Shown here piece after piece: positions 8,920-18,036 of a DNA stretch of 64,000 bases (the stretch's first letter is position 1; every line of letters begins with the position of its first letter). Source of the stretch: an uncultured Shimia sp. (lineage in GTDB: Bacteria > Pseudomonadota > Alphaproteobacteria > Rhodobacterales > Rhodobacteraceae); NCBI GenBank assembly GCA_937897325.1, contig CALCOY010000008.1, positions 1-64,000 of the forward strand. The letters run 5' to 3'. The notes under the pieces were generated by a model that was not told the origin of the DNA, ran no database searches, and saw nothing but the letters and a program-made list of their open reading frames with translations. The position numbers were made by a program, and so were the translations under genes.

Positions 8920-9321
8920 ATGGCAAAACTCAAAATTTCCGCCTCGGAAATGGTACGCTCGGCGCGTCGTCGAATCGAGGAGATCGAAACCGCCGACCTG
9001 ATCGAAATGCTGAACGATCCCGACGTCGTGATCGTCGACATCCGCGACATTCGCGAGCGCCAACGCACCGGCGCGATTCCCGGTTCAGTCCACGCGCCCC
9101 GTGGCATGATTGAGTTCTGGGTCGACCCCGACAGCCCGTACCACAAGGAAGTCTTTGCGCAAGAGGGCAAGAAATACGTCTTCCACTGCGCCTCCGGCTG
9201 GCGTTCGGCTCTTACGGTCGCCACACTCCAGGACATGGGCTTTGACGCTGCTCACCTGAAAGAGGGCTTCTCCACTTGGGCAGAAAAAGGCGGCCCCATC
9301 GAACCGATTGAGAAGAAATAG
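8920..9321 (+). CDS. Rhodanese-like sulfurtransferase domain protein
   Basis: A 133-residue single-domain rhodanese. ATG 8920 is preferred over longer in-frame starts, because the family fold begins soon after it and the upstream part reads through the divergent promoter region. It contains the VIVDIRDIRER strand, an HAPRGMIEFW loop and the active-site loop HCASGWRSAL with the persulfide-forming Cys near residue 92. Such proteins transfer sulfane sulfur or bind thiols or oxyanions in the cytoplasm. It is transcribed away from the FAD oxidase/hydantoinase operon and converges on the IclR gene, with adjoining stop codons. Its role in that pathway is unknown. Confidence 0.85.
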   Translation: MAKLKISASEMVRSARRRIEEIETADLIEMLNDPDVVIVDIRDIRERQRTGAIPGSVHAPRGMIEFWVDPDSPYHKEVFAQEGKKYVFHCASGWRSALTVATLQDMGFDAAHLKEGFSTWAEKGGPIEPIEKK

Positions 9322-10089
9322 TCAGGTCCGACTGATCTTGGCTGTTACACTGTTGGCGGCATGGGCAACAAGCGAACCCAGCCAGTCTGGTCCCTTCTCA
9401 GGCATATTCACATCTGGAAGAGATACCCCAAGGGCTGCGATGGCCTCTCCAGACGGGAGTGTGACCGCTGCGCCGAAGCTCAGAATACGCTCGCGAAATT
9501 CACCGCGATCGATGGCAAAGCCGCGCCGCAAGGTTTCTTCCATATCAGCATCGAGATCGGTCAGGTTCGTGCGCGTCAGCTCAGTATGCCGGCTCAACTG
9601 GCCGCTGACCTGCGGGCGCAGAACCGCGTAGTTCTTGGCCAAGATCGCCTTTCCGGTTCCGACACAATGGATCGGCGCGGAGCCGCCAATCGGGTTCCAT
9701 GACCGAATAGGTTTCGGACTGTCCAGCTTGTCGATGTAGATCACCATCAGGTTTTCAGGCACGGCAAGGTAAATCGCCTCACCGGTTTCCCGCGACAGAT
9801 ATTTCATCTCCGGACCGGCCAGTTCACGCAGATTCAGGTTGTCCAGCAGTGCGCGCCCAATCTGCCAAGTCTTAAGCGTGGCGGCATATGTCTTGTCTGG
9901 TTTGCGTTTGACGTATCCCAGTGCCGTCAAAGACTGCAAAAGCCGAAAAGTATTCGACTTGGTCAGTTCCAATGACTTGGACAGCTCCGTGACGCCCATA
10001 CTGGCGTTAGAACCCGCCAGCGTTTCAAGAATGGACAGCCCCTTCGACAGAGTTGAATCAATCTTTGGTTCCTTCGTCTCTGAAATCAG
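9322..10089 (-). CDS. IclR-family transcriptional regulator with a probable non-standard start
   Basis: The frame encodes a wHTH domain (STLSKGLSILETL through SNTFRLLQSLTALGYVKR) and an IclR effector domain with GSAPIHCVGTGKAILA and ERILSFGAAV. The first internal ATG (9999) would remove the first DNA-binding helix. Upstream, in frame, there is no ATG, GTG or TTG before the TAA near 10100. The best placed codon is CTG 10089, five bases after a GGGAGGA-type Shine-Dalgarno sequence. This suggests either a true CTG start or an ATG-to-CTG mutation that weakened the gene. The likely target is the divergent oxidase/rhodanese region. The broken molybdopterin gene lies just upstream on the same strand. 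Confidence 0.75.
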   Translation of the reverse strand: MISETKEPKIDSTLSKGLSILETLAGSNASMGVTELSKSLELTKSNTFRLLQSLTALGYVKRKPDKTYAATLKTWQIGRALLDNLNLRELAGPEMKYLSRETGEAIYLAVPENLMVIYIDKLDSPKPIRSWNPIGGSAPIHCVGTGKAILAKNYAVLRPQVSGQLSRHTELTRTNLTDLDADMEETLRRGFAIDRGEFRERILSFGAAVTLPSGEAIAALGVSLPDVNMPEKGPDWLGSLVAHAANSVTAKISRT

Positions 10090-10114
10090 CCCGTCCTCCC
10101 GTTATTTTCGTGCT

Positions 10115-11205
10115 TTATGCCTTGCCATCGACCCCATTGAAAAGGGCTGGCGGTCTGTGCACGGCCACCTCCGGCGGTTGCCCTTCGAACTTCCGAACGG
10201 AAACCCGCGCCGAATGGGCCGCCGGCGATTGCGACAACGAAGAGGTGCGCTGGTCATGTGTCAAAGCTTTTGGGTTGCCGTGTCGGTCCCGCATCTGTTG
10301 CGCATCGAAATCCGGGTCCCACCAGGCGCCCGTCCACAGGAATACACAGCCCTGGCGAACCTCGTCGGTGACCCGTGCCCCGAAGAGGCATCGCCCGCGA
10401 CTGTTAAACAGCTCCACAACGTCGCCATCGTGAATACCAAGTGGCGCAGCGTGACCTGGATGGATCAAGACCGGCTCACGGCCTTTGATCTTTTGGCCGA
10501 GGCTGCAGGCGCCATTGTCCAAATGGCCGTGCAGTCGGGTCTTGGGCTGGTCGAAGAGCAAATAGAAATCGCCTTCACCCGCATCCAGGTCGCGCGGCGG
10601 AGACCAAACGGTATGACCGAGGCAATCCTCAAGATCGAACGAGGCAAGCATTTCCGAAAAGATCTCGATACGTCCGCTCGGCGTTGGCAAAGGGTTTGCG
10701 TCCGGATCTGTTCGGAAATCCGACAGAAATATCTGATTGGGTGAAGGATCAGACAGCATCACCACGTCACTTGCCATGAACGCCTCCCAATCCGGAAGCG
10801 TCTGACCATAGGCCAACGCTGCTCTCCGAGTCTGCTCCCAGATCGCATCTAATCACTCTTCCGATGTACGACCTTCCGAGAAGGCCTCAAGCGCGTTCAT
10901 CCGCTTTGCCAAGTTGCAATAGATGTCATACTCTACCCGCGCCTCTCCCGGCGGCTGCGTCAGTTCATGCATTAGGATCAACCCGTCGTCTGACTTGCCT
11001 GCGCCAAAATCACGCCGCTCCTGTGCCGCCGCGACCGGCAGCGCGATATCGGCATGGCGCGCGGTCACGGTCCAGTTGATGTAGTTGACGATCACGGTCT
11101 CAGGCATCTGAAAAGCCGCGTGCAAGCGGTTCAGATGCTGGTGGTGGTGAAACGGATTTCCACCCGCCCACCAGACAAGTCGCGCGTCGGGCCTCTTCAG
11201 CGTTG
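10115..11205 (-). pseudogene. Molybdopterin oxidoreductase (BisC/TorA-like), 5' deleted
   Basis: Only the C-terminal portion of a bis-MGD S/N-oxide-reductase-type enzyme remains. It begins abruptly near 11205 (PDARLVWWAGGNPFHHHQ), carries TARHADIALPVAAAQER and EARVEYDIYC, then meets TGA at 10855-10853 where the family has Trp (SEGRTSEE-stop-LDAIWEQ). The same frame continues to 10115 through PTPSGRIEIFSE and the molybdopterin-dinucleotide-binding domain (HLDNGACSLGQ, LIHPGHAAPLGIHDGDVVELFNSRG). The N-terminal half is gone and replaced by the truncated lyase gene on the other strand. It cannot make an active enzyme. Confidence 0.85.
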
Positions 11206-11438
11206 TGTTCCATCCGTGTGACGACGACCAGATCCGCGCCTTTATCGACGCGCTCCACCATTTTGGCATCGGCGTCAGCCGGGGTGGCTACGAAAGTATC
11301 GTCCTACCGATCAAACCTGTCCGCAGTGCAGACACCTGGAACGAAGACGGCCAGCTTGTCCGCTTCAACATCAGTCAGGAGCAGGTGCAGTCCCTCAAAG
11401 ACGATCTTGCCGACGCACTGTCTCTTCTCAACACATGA
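11205..11438 (+). pseudogene. Cystathionine beta-lyase (MetC-type) C-terminal fragment
   Basis: About 77 residues match the C-terminal end of PLP-dependent trans-sulfuration enzymes: DQIRAFIDALHHFGIG, then GGYESIVLP, then VRFNISQEQVQSLKDDL. The family has SWGG where this reads SRGG. The PLP-binding Lys domain and everything before it are missing. The fragment begins exactly where the molybdopterin pseudogene on the other strand ends, so one deletion probably removed the 5' ends of both divergent genes. The VOC gene follows within 26 nt and may have lost its original promoter. Confidence 0.75.
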
Positions 11439-11463
11439 CCAAAACCATCGGAGCCGCTTGCTA

Positions 11464-12150
11464 ATGCCGATCAACAAGACCGATCACATCGCAAACGGGG
11501 GCCAAACCCTTGAACAAGGCGTTGCCGCCATGTCCGATGCGCTCGGCGTCGAAGTCCCGCGCGGAGGTAAACATGATAAGATGAGCACCCACAACTGCCT
11601 TATGCAGGCCGGAAACGAGAACTTCTTTGAACTGATCGCCATCGACGCCGAAGCGTCGGCACCGGGGCGCACCCGCTGGTTCACGCTTGATGATCCGGCG
11701 ACACAAGCACGACTGTCCGAGCGCCCCTGCGCTTTGTGCTGGGTAGTGAACACGGATGACCTCCATGGCGCCATCGCCGCCAGCCCGGTCGATCTGGGCG
11801 AAGTCGTCGACTTCGCACGCGGCGACCGAACGTGGCGCCTGACTGTCCCGGAGGACGGAAGCCTGCCGATGGGCGGCCTCCTCTCTGCCTTCATCGAATG
11901 GTCGCCCGGACCACACCCCAGCACGGGCCTGCAAAACCTCGGCGTCACGCTGAAGAGAGTGCATTTGTGCCACCCTGACCCGTCGACGCTCAGGGCGACT
12001 TTGGCAGCGCTCTGCATCGAACATTTGGCCCAGATCCACGAGGGCCCGGAGGCGCTATCTTTCGAGCTGGAAGCGCCCCAGGGCTATCGTCACGCTCAAC
12101 TGACAGTACCGACCGCGCGAAAGGAAAGCCGACCGCTGGTTCATCTGTAG
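11464..12150 (+). CDS. VOC/glyoxalase-like domain protein
   Basis: A 228-residue protein like the Glyoxalase_3 group of VOC proteins. It begins NKTDHIANGGQTLEQGVAAMSDALGV and has the motif HDKMSTHNCLMQAG (residues about 38-51), then ELIAIDAEASAPGRTRWFTLD. ATG 11464 matches the usual family start. It follows the metC fragment closely and probably belonged to that operon. Its 3' end lies close to the 3' end of the permease pseudogene on the other strand. The substrate is unknown; annotation beyond VOC family would be a guess. Confidence 0.8.
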   Translation: MPINKTDHIANGGQTLEQGVAAMSDALGVEVPRGGKHDKMSTHNCLMQAGNENFFELIAIDAEASAPGRTRWFTLDDPATQARLSERPCALCWVVNTDDLHGAIAASPVDLGEVVDFARGDRTWRLTVPEDGSLPMGGLLSAFIEWSPGPHPSTGLQNLGVTLKRVHLCHPDPSTLRATLAALCIEHLAQIHEGPEALSFELEAPQGYRHAQLTVPTARKESRPLVHL

Positions 12151-12175
12151 TAGGCTCTCTTTCTTTTGGCGGACT

Positions 12176-13209
12176 CTACTGTTCGGAGATCGCCATTCTG
12201 CCTGTCAGATACTCCCCGTACCGGCCGAGAGAGAAAATGGACCCCCGGTAAATCAGCGCCACAAAGATGTAGCCCTCCAGATAATACGATGCCCATTCGC
12301 CGGTGCCGAAGGCTGCCTTGGCAAACGCCATGATGTAAAAAACCGATGATGATCACCGTGGCCGTCTTTTTGAACGTGATGACCACTATGTTTATCGTCG
12401 ATGGCAGGGCGTGACGGAAAACCTGGGACAGCACGATACGTCCGAGCGTTTGCCAATATGACAGCCCCAAAGCCGCGCCCGCTTCAAACTGCCCCTTTGG
12501 AATCGCCTGCCCCCCGGAAAACCTCCGCCTGATAGCAGGCGAAGAAAAGGGAAAAGGCAATGATCACACGCCAGATCTTATCCCCTTCCAGCCAGCTTGG
12601 CAGAATGATCGGAATGAAAACGGCAGCGGTGAAGAGCGTCACAAGCAGCGGCAGGGACCGCACGAAGTCGATCAAAACAACCGCGAAAACGTTTAAAATG
12701 GCATCTCTGACCGGCGCATCAGCGCAAGTCCACGCCCCATCGGCATCCCTATGAGGACGACGGACGAGAACAAGAACGGGGTGAGTGATAGCCCGCCCCA
12801 CCCGTCGGTCATAACTTGCTGAAAGCCAAATAGGCTACCTTCCATCAAAAGGTAGTAGGTCGCGAAACCAACAATCCACAGCGTGACGATGCGGCTGGCC
12901 GTCCACATTGGTGGCGCGCAGGACAACACGACTGTTGCAATGATTTCACTGGCTACCGGCGTTGATCGAAAGGATAGAGGCCGAACAGGCGCCCGCCCGG
13001 GTTCCTTTACCGCATTGATCGACATTTTCCGCCGACCAGACTGCGCGCAGGATCGCGCAATCAAACAAGGACCACGCCAGCCAGATCAGGATGCCAAAGA
13101 CAAGCACCGTCAGTGCCGTGTCGGTGGCCGAGGAAAACGCCCGTTTGCGAAGTGTCGCGCCAATGGATGCCGTTGGTCTGGGAGTTGCTGCCGCAGAGAT
13201 CTCGGTCAT
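12176..13209 (-). pseudogene. Polar amino-acid ABC transporter permease (AapM-like), frameshifted
   Basis: Consecutive pieces in different frames add up to an AapM-type permease. The N-terminus is 13209-about 13000 (MTEISAAATPRPT, then FDCAILRAVWSAENVDQC). A membrane core covers about 12700-12560 (VLIDFVRSLPLLVTLFTAAVF). The permease EAA-type loop covers about 12500-12400 (KGQFEAGAALGLSYWQTLG), and a C-terminal end reads LGRYGEYLTGRMAISEQ, stopping at 12176. At least three frame changes are needed, so the gene is dead. It lies directly after an AapQ-like tail. The ATPase relic at 0.7-1.4 kb may be the third subunit of the same importer. Confidence 0.8.
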
Positions 13210-13210
13210 G

Positions 13211-13260
13211 TCAGTGCGCCTTCAGTTTCATGCGAGCGTTTAGCCAGTTGGTAAAGGCGC
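13211..13260 (-). pseudogene. AapQ-like permease C-terminal scrap
   Basis: Reading minus strand from about 13260 gives GAFTNWLNARMKLKAH and a stop at 13213-13211, one base before the aapM-like ATG. This resembles the C-terminal tail of the AapQ permease, which normally precedes AapM. Nothing upstream (13261-13376) continues it, so the rest has been deleted. Confidence 0.5.
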
Positions 13261-13376
13261 CAAGGCAGCCGTCAGCTTCAGGATCGCTACAAGGCACGCA
13301 AGGTCAGCGAAGCTGTCCAGAGAGAGCTTCGGTTTTCACCACAACCCGGTGCGTTTCCAGATGCCTGCCTAAACGA

Positions 13377-13991
13377 TTATTGCGGTGCCGCCTGTCTGAA
13401 AGCGGGTAACGCCTGACATACAGCTTCAACGGATCTAATGCGGTCGCATTGGCTGTAGTCTACGCACCAGCGATTGGCATTATATAGCTGGGGTATCAGG
13501 CAGATATCGGCGAGGCCCAAGCTTTCGCCGGTGGTGAAGGGTGCCTGTTCGAAGCGCTCAAGCGTGGTCTCAAAAGCGGCCAGCGCCGGCGCAATGAAGT
13601 GTCGCATCCAGTTGGTGCAAGCGGGGTCTTGACCGCCCGTGGCATGTCCTGTCACGGACAGATTGCAGACCGGATGCAGATCGATGGCAATGATATAGGC
13701 CAGGGCCTGCGCCTTTGCTCGTTTGATAGGATCGTCAGGCAGGAGGCTCAGACCATGCGTTGCATCGAGATAGTCGAGGATCGCCAGCGATTGCGTAAAC
13801 CGCTGGCCGTCAATGTCGAGGACAGGGACAAAGCCCTGCGGATTGCGGGAAATGTGATCGGGGCGTTTGTGCTCTTTCTCAAGCAGATCGACCTGTTCAA
13901 TCCGATAATCGACACCCGCGAGGTTGAGCCCGATGCGGACCCGGTAACTCGCTGAGGACTTCGGATAGTCCCAGAGAACGACCTTGCTCAT
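13377..13991 (-). CDS. maiA: Maleylacetoacetate isomerase (zeta-class glutathione transferase)
   Basis: A 204-residue GST of the zeta class. The glutathione-binding motif SSASYRVRIGLNL is at residues about 12-24, NPQGFVPVLDIDG near 50 is the usual cis-Pro region, and QSLAILDYLD near 66 binds the gamma-glutamyl group. HPVCNLSV near 106 is typical of MaiA. It converts 4-maleylacetoacetate to 4-fumarylacetoacetate, between HmgA and FahA, both of which are in this operon. Its ATG overlaps the stop of the DUF2783 gene (ATGA). It is the last gene of the operon. Confidence 0.9.
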   Translation of the reverse strand: MSKVVLWDYPKSSASYRVRIGLNLAGVDYRIEQVDLLEKEHKRPDHISRNPQGFVPVLDIDGQRFTQSLAILDYLDATHGLSLLPDDPIKRAKAQALAYIIAIDLHPVCNLSVTGHATGGQDPACTNWMRHFIAPALAAFETTLERFEQAPFTTGESLGLADICLIPQLYNANRWCVDYSQCDRIRSVEAVCQALPAFRQAAPQ

Positions 13992-14170
13992 TTTGCGGCC
14001 ACCAAGGCAGCGCGGAGCACCTCGCGGTCGCCGATGTGGTTGGCCAGTATCAGGATCAGGCGGGCATTCAGGGCGTCGCTTTCGGCCTTGCTTAGATGCT
14101 CATGTGCTTCCAGAAGCTCCTGATAGAAGTCATCAGGGTCATGAATATTGGGATCAAGCGTTAGGCTCAT
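13988..14170 (-). CDS. DUF2783 small protein
   Basis: A 60-residue acidic, helical protein (LDPNIHDPDDFYQELLEAHEHL, with residues 36-47 reading ARLILILANHIG) matching the DUF2783 family. Members are small and encoded beside aromatic-ring FAD monooxygenases. Here the gene overlaps both the monooxygenase stop and the maiA start by 4 nt, implying fixed stoichiometry with its neighbours. Function is unknown; a structural or accessory role for the monooxygenase is a reasonable guess, not shown. Confidence 0.8.
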   Translation of the reverse strand: MSLTLDPNIHDPDDFYQELLEAHEHLSKAESDALNARLILILANHIGDREVLRAALVAAK

Positions 14171-15795
14171 ACCAAGGTCTCTCCTGTCGCGGTGATCAAT
14201 GCGCGTTCAATGGCTGCGGCATCGAAGGCTGGCCAGCGCGCCACGACGTGCTGGTCTGGGCGGATCAGATAGATCGCGCCCAGAGACGACCCCATGTAGC
14301 GGGCGCGCAGTTCAGGTGACAGGTCGGTGAGGTGCAACAGCCGCGTTTCAATCGCCTCAAGACGGACAGGTTCTACCGCGATCTCGCCCAATGCTAATAG
14401 CGTGAAGCCGCCGGTCAGATTACCCAGCAGAAAACCATCACCCACGGGTGCATCCGGGCACGGCGCGCCGGGCCGAGAGACCGCAGGCCCTTGGAGAGCG
14501 TCCTCACCAAACAAGGGGAAACCATCGTAAACACTTGGCACAGAAAGCCTGCCTGAGTTCACCAGCGGTCGCGCGAAAGATGCGCGAGCGGCCAAATCCA
14601 AAACAGCATTGCGGAAGATCTGGCTGATCTCCGTTTTGGGCGTCATGAAGTCCGTGGCGCGCGTGGAGTTTAGAATGTTCTCATCCGCCGCATGTTCGCG
14701 CTCGGCTGCATAGCTGTCGAGCAATGCCTGATCGCTGATGCCCTTGCACACCAGGTCCAGCTTCCAGGCGAGGTTTTCGGCATCCTGTACGCCGGAATTG
14801 GCGCCGCGCGCGCCGAAGGGGGAGACTTGGTGGGCGCTGTCGCCGGCAAAAAGCACACGGCCATGGCGAAAGCGCTGCATCCGGCGGCATTGAAAGGTGT
14901 AGATCGAAGTCCATTCCAGATCGTATTCCGGCACTGTGCCGGATTGAGACGAGAGCATGGCATCAACGCGAGAGCGGATGCGCTCTGGTTCCATCTCCCT
15001 TTCGCGGTCAATCTCCCACCCCAGTTGGAAGTCGATCCGCCAGATGTCGTCGGGTTGTTTGTGCAACAGCGCCGATTGGCCTGCGCCCTCAAAGGGCGGC
15101 TCGAACCAGAACCACCGCTCGGTCGGGAAGTCGGCCTTCATCTTGACGTCTGCGATCAGGAAGTTGTCCTCAAAAACACGCCCTTCAAAGCTAAGGCCGA
15201 GCATCTCGCGCGTGGGCGATCGTGCACCGTCACAGGCGATGAGCCAATCAGCATCCAGCCGATATAGCCCTTCAGGTGTGTCGACCTCAATCGTGACGAG
15301 ATCCTCCTGCTGTGTGACGCCCGTGACCTGGTTGCGGCCGCGGATTTCGATGGGCGCGCCATTGGCCTGAGCGGTCTCTATGGCCTCGAAGAGGGACTTC
15401 TCGAAGTAGGGTTGTTGCAGGTTGATAAAAGCGGGGTTGAGGTGACCGTCTTCAGGCAGGAGATTGAACTCAAAGATCTTGCCCTGCCCATGAAACACCT
15501 TACCGACATTCCAGACCACACCCTTGTCGACCATCTTCTGCCCCGCGCCGAGCCGCGTGGCGATGTCAAGCGTGCGCTTGGCAAAACAGATCGCCTTGGA
15601 GCCGAGACCTGCACCTTCATGGTCGTCAAGAACCAATGCGGGCGTGCCGCGTTGGCCCAGATCAAGCGCCAGCGCCAGACCCACGGGGCCTCCGCCAACG
15701 ATTACGACAGGGTGGCGCTGAACGGGTCCAGACTGACCAGCCACTCGGGCATAGGGGTAGAGGTCAAAGACCGTCTCGTAGCGGGTTGCGACCAT
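14167..15795 (-). CDS. FAD-dependent aromatic monooxygenase (MhpA/PheA-like)
   Basis: A 542-residue class A flavoprotein hydroxylase. The Rossmann motif VVIVGGGPVGLALALDLG is at residues about 29-46, the DG motif (WLIACDGARSPTREMLG) near 185, and the GD motif (GRVLFAGDSAHQVSPFGARG) near 306. A thioredoxin-like C-terminal domain follows, as in the MhpA group. ATG 15795, 4 nt after the MBL stop, is preferred over a longer start that would run into the upstream gene. Such enzymes hydroxylate phenolic acids using NAD(P)H and O2. It is not one of the three homogentisate steps, so it may supply a ring-hydroxylated substrate to this operon. Confidence 0.88.
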   Translation of the reverse strand: MVATRYETVFDLYPYARVAGQSGPVQRHPVVIVGGGPVGLALALDLGQRGTPALVLDDHEGAGLGSKAICFAKRTLDIATRLGAGQKMVDKGVVWNVGKVFHGQGKIFEFNLLPEDGHLNPAFINLQQPYFEKSLFEAIETAQANGAPIEIRGRNQVTGVTQQEDLVTIEVDTPEGLYRLDADWLIACDGARSPTREMLGLSFEGRVFEDNFLIADVKMKADFPTERWFWFEPPFEGAGQSALLHKQPDDIWRIDFQLGWEIDREREMEPERIRSRVDAMLSSQSGTVPEYDLEWTSIYTFQCRRMQRFRHGRVLFAGDSAHQVSPFGARGANSGVQDAENLAWKLDLVCKGISDQALLDSYAAEREHAADENILNSTRATDFMTPKTEISQIFRNAVLDLAARASFARPLVNSGRLSVPSVYDGFPLFGEDALQGPAVSRPGAPCPDAPVGDGFLLGNLTGGFTLLALGEIAVEPVRLEAIETRLLHLTDLSPELRARYMGSSLGAIYLIRPDQHVVARWPAFDAAAIERALITATGETLV

Positions 15796-15799
15796 CAGC

Positions 15800-16750
15800 T
15801 CAACCTTGCAAAGCGGCCCACATCTCAAGATCGCGTTTGTCGGTCCAGATGCGGGGATGGGCGATGCCGCAGGCCTCGTCATGGGCGCGGGCGACATTGA
15901 ACGGCAGGCAATGCTCATAGATGGCGTAGTCTTTGAACTTGGGATCGCAGGCATGGCGTACCGCATCCCAGGCTTCTTTCAGAGAGCCGCCCCGGGCAGC
16001 GACGCGCGCGGCAGGCTTGTAAGTTGAGTTGACAAAGTCTCGGGTGCTTTCGATAGCGCGATCCACCGCCTCTTTGCCAATGAGGGCTCCGCCACGACCG
16101 GGGGCGATGGCGGCCACCTCATGGGCTTTGATCGCGTCGAGCGTATTGCTCCAATCGGCGAAATGCCCGTCGCCACAGTAACACGCCGAATGATCTTCGA
16201 CGATGTCGCCGGTGAACATGACGTTTTCATCCGGCACATGTATCACCGCGTCTCCTGCTGTATGCGCCCGACCGATGTGTTTGATATCGACGCGGCGTTT
16301 GCCCAGGTAGACGGTCATGGCGTCAGAGAATGTTGTCGTCGGCCAGGTGAGACCAGGGATGCTCTCATGCCCTTTAAAAAGACGTGGAAAGCGCTGAAAT
16401 TCGCTGTCCCAGTCCTCCTGACCCCGCTCGGCCACCATGGCGCGGGCGGCGTCCGACATGATGATCTGATCCGCACCATAGGCGCTGGCGCCCAACACGC
16501 GGACAGCATGGTAATGCGTGAGGACCAAATGGCTGATGGGCTTGTCTGTCACGGAGCGGACCTTTTCGATCACTTTTTCCGCCAAACGCGGCGTGGCCTG
16601 CGCCTCGACGATCATAACGCTGTTGTCGCCGATGATGACGCCCGAGTTGGGGTCGCCCTCGGCTGTGAAGGCCCAAATGTCACGCCCCACCTCGTCAAAT
16701 GTGATTGTCTTCTCGGTCATGTCGCCTTGAGAGGCGAAGGCTTTGGTCAC
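15800..16750 (-). CDS. MBL-fold metallo-hydrolase
   Basis: A 316-residue metallo-beta-lactamase-fold protein. The metal motif is LTHYHAVRVLGA (residues about 79-90), where the usual HxHxDH is altered so that the second half lacks Asp-His. HTAGD and FTGDIVEDH supply later ligands. The start is taken as GTG 16750, overlapping the fahA stop (GTGA), because related proteins share the N-terminal AFAS segment; ATG 16720, with AAGG nearby, is the alternative. It sits between fahA and the monooxygenase in a tight operon. Substrate and reaction are not known; hydrolysis of a thioester or lactone intermediate is possible. Confidence 0.85.
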   Translation of the reverse strand: MTKAFASQGDMTEKTITFDEVGRDIWAFTAEGDPNSGVIIGDNSVMIVEAQATPRLAEKVIEKVRSVTDKPISHLVLTHYHAVRVLGASAYGADQIIMSDAARAMVAERGQEDWDSEFQRFPRLFKGHESIPGLTWPTTTFSDAMTVYLGKRRVDIKHIGRAHTAGDAVIHVPDENVMFTGDIVEDHSACYCGDGHFADWSNTLDAIKAHEVAAIAPGRGGALIGKEAVDRAIESTRDFVNSTYKPAARVAARGGSLKEAWDAVRHACDPKFKDYAIYEHCLPFNVARAHDEACGIAHPRIWTDKRDLEMWAALQG

Positions 16751-18027
16751 GGCTTTGTTCCTTCGTCTGGTGTTTTAACGGCTGGCAGGATAGTGCCGGT
16801 GCAGGTACCGAAGCCGATCTGATAGCCTTCGCCTTTGGCTGCGCCTGTCAGGGTGAGCGTGTCTCCGTCCTCAATGAAGTTGCGCGTTTCACCGGTTTTG
16901 AGCGTGAGCGGCGCCTTGCCGCCCCAGGTCAGTTCCAGAAGACTGCCCCCCTCATGTTTTTCGGGGCCCGAGATGGTACCAGAGCCCAAGAGATCGCCGG
17001 TGTTCATCCCACAACCGGAACTGGTGTGATGGGCCAGTTGCTGTGCCGCAGAATAATACATTTCTTTGTAATTGGTGCGCGCGATGGTCGTCGCAGGCTG
17101 ATCCGCCGGGGCCATCGTGACCGCCAGGTCGATGTCATAGAGCATCGGACCCGGCTCATGCAGATAGGGTAAAAGGTCCTTTTCGCGCGCAGGCGTCGAA
17201 ATGCGGAAGGGTTCCAGCGCTGCCTTGGTCACAATCCAGGGGCTGATCGATGTCGCGAAGGCCTTGGCCTGGAAGGGGCCAAGGGGCTGGTATTCCCAGG
17301 CTTGGATGTCGCGGGCAGACCAATCGTTAAGCAAAACATAGCCAAAAATCATGTCGTCCGCCTCGGCCACGCTGACGGGCCAACCCATTTGCGATGGCGT
17401 GCCGACAATGGCACCCATCTCCAACTCGATATCGAGCCGTTTGCAGGGACCGAAAGAGGGCATATCGGCATCGGGTGCTTTGGTCTGGCCGCAAGGCCTT
17501 GTGATCTGAGTCCCCGATACCACCACGCTGGACGCGCGCCCGTTGTAGCCAATGGGGATGTGCTGCCAATTGGGCGGCAGGGCGTTTTCGGGACCCCGGA
17601 ACATCGTGCCCACATTCTTGGCGTGGTGTTTTCCAGCGTAGAAGTCAGTGAACTCAACCACCTTGAGCGGCAGGTGGAGCGTCACTTGCGCCATCGGCAC
17701 CAGATGGGCGGTGATAGCGTTTTGCGTCGCCTGCTCCACGCCTTCGAGGAGCAGCCCGGCTAGCCGGGTTCGATAGGTCGCCCAGGCCGCGGGCCCCAGC
17801 GCCATGAAGTCGTTCCAGTTGGGCGCGCCGAGCACATCCGCGTCCTCGTCAGCGCGCAAGAGCCCCGCAGCCTCCAGCCCCGTTGCGTCGATGATCTGGT
17901 CGCCGAGTGCAACGCCACATCGCAGCGCGCCATGGCCAACGGAGAAAACGCCATAAGGCAAGTTGTTAAGCGGAAAGGGTGTGTCCGGCGCGTTCGCCGA
18001 GGCCACCCAGCTTTTCAGTAATGGCAT
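16747..18027 (-). CDS. fahA: Fumarylacetoacetase
   Basis: A 426-residue fumarylacetoacetate hydrolase, the last step of homogentisate breakdown, giving fumarate and acetoacetate. The N-terminal SH3-like domain (LPYGVFSVG) is followed by the catalytic beta-roll domain with DFYAGKHHAKNVG, metal-binding ELEMGAIVG, ARDIQAWEYQPLGPFQ, and SGSGTISGPEKHEGGSLLE near the C-terminus (catalytic His/Glu region at about 130-250). Length is standard. It lies 9 nt downstream of hmgA, and its stop overlaps the MBL start, so it is central to the operon. Confidence 0.96.
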   Translation of the reverse strand: MPLLKSWVASANAPDTPFPLNNLPYGVFSVGHGALRCGVALGDQIIDATGLEAAGLLRADEDADVLGAPNWNDFMALGPAAWATYRTRLAGLLLEGVEQATQNAITAHLVPMAQVTLHLPLKVVEFTDFYAGKHHAKNVGTMFRGPENALPPNWQHIPIGYNGRASSVVVSGTQITRPCGQTKAPDADMPSFGPCKRLDIELEMGAIVGTPSQMGWPVSVAEADDMIFGYVLLNDWSARDIQAWEYQPLGPFQAKAFATSISPWIVTKAALEPFRISTPAREKDLLPYLHEPGPMLYDIDLAVTMAPADQPATTIARTNYKEMYYSAAQQLAHHTSSGCGMNTGDLLGSGTISGPEKHEGGSLLELTWGGKAPLTLKTGETRNFIEDGDTLTLTGAAKGEGYQIGFGTCTGTILPAVKTPDEGTKP

Positions 18028-18036
18028 TTTTGCTTC

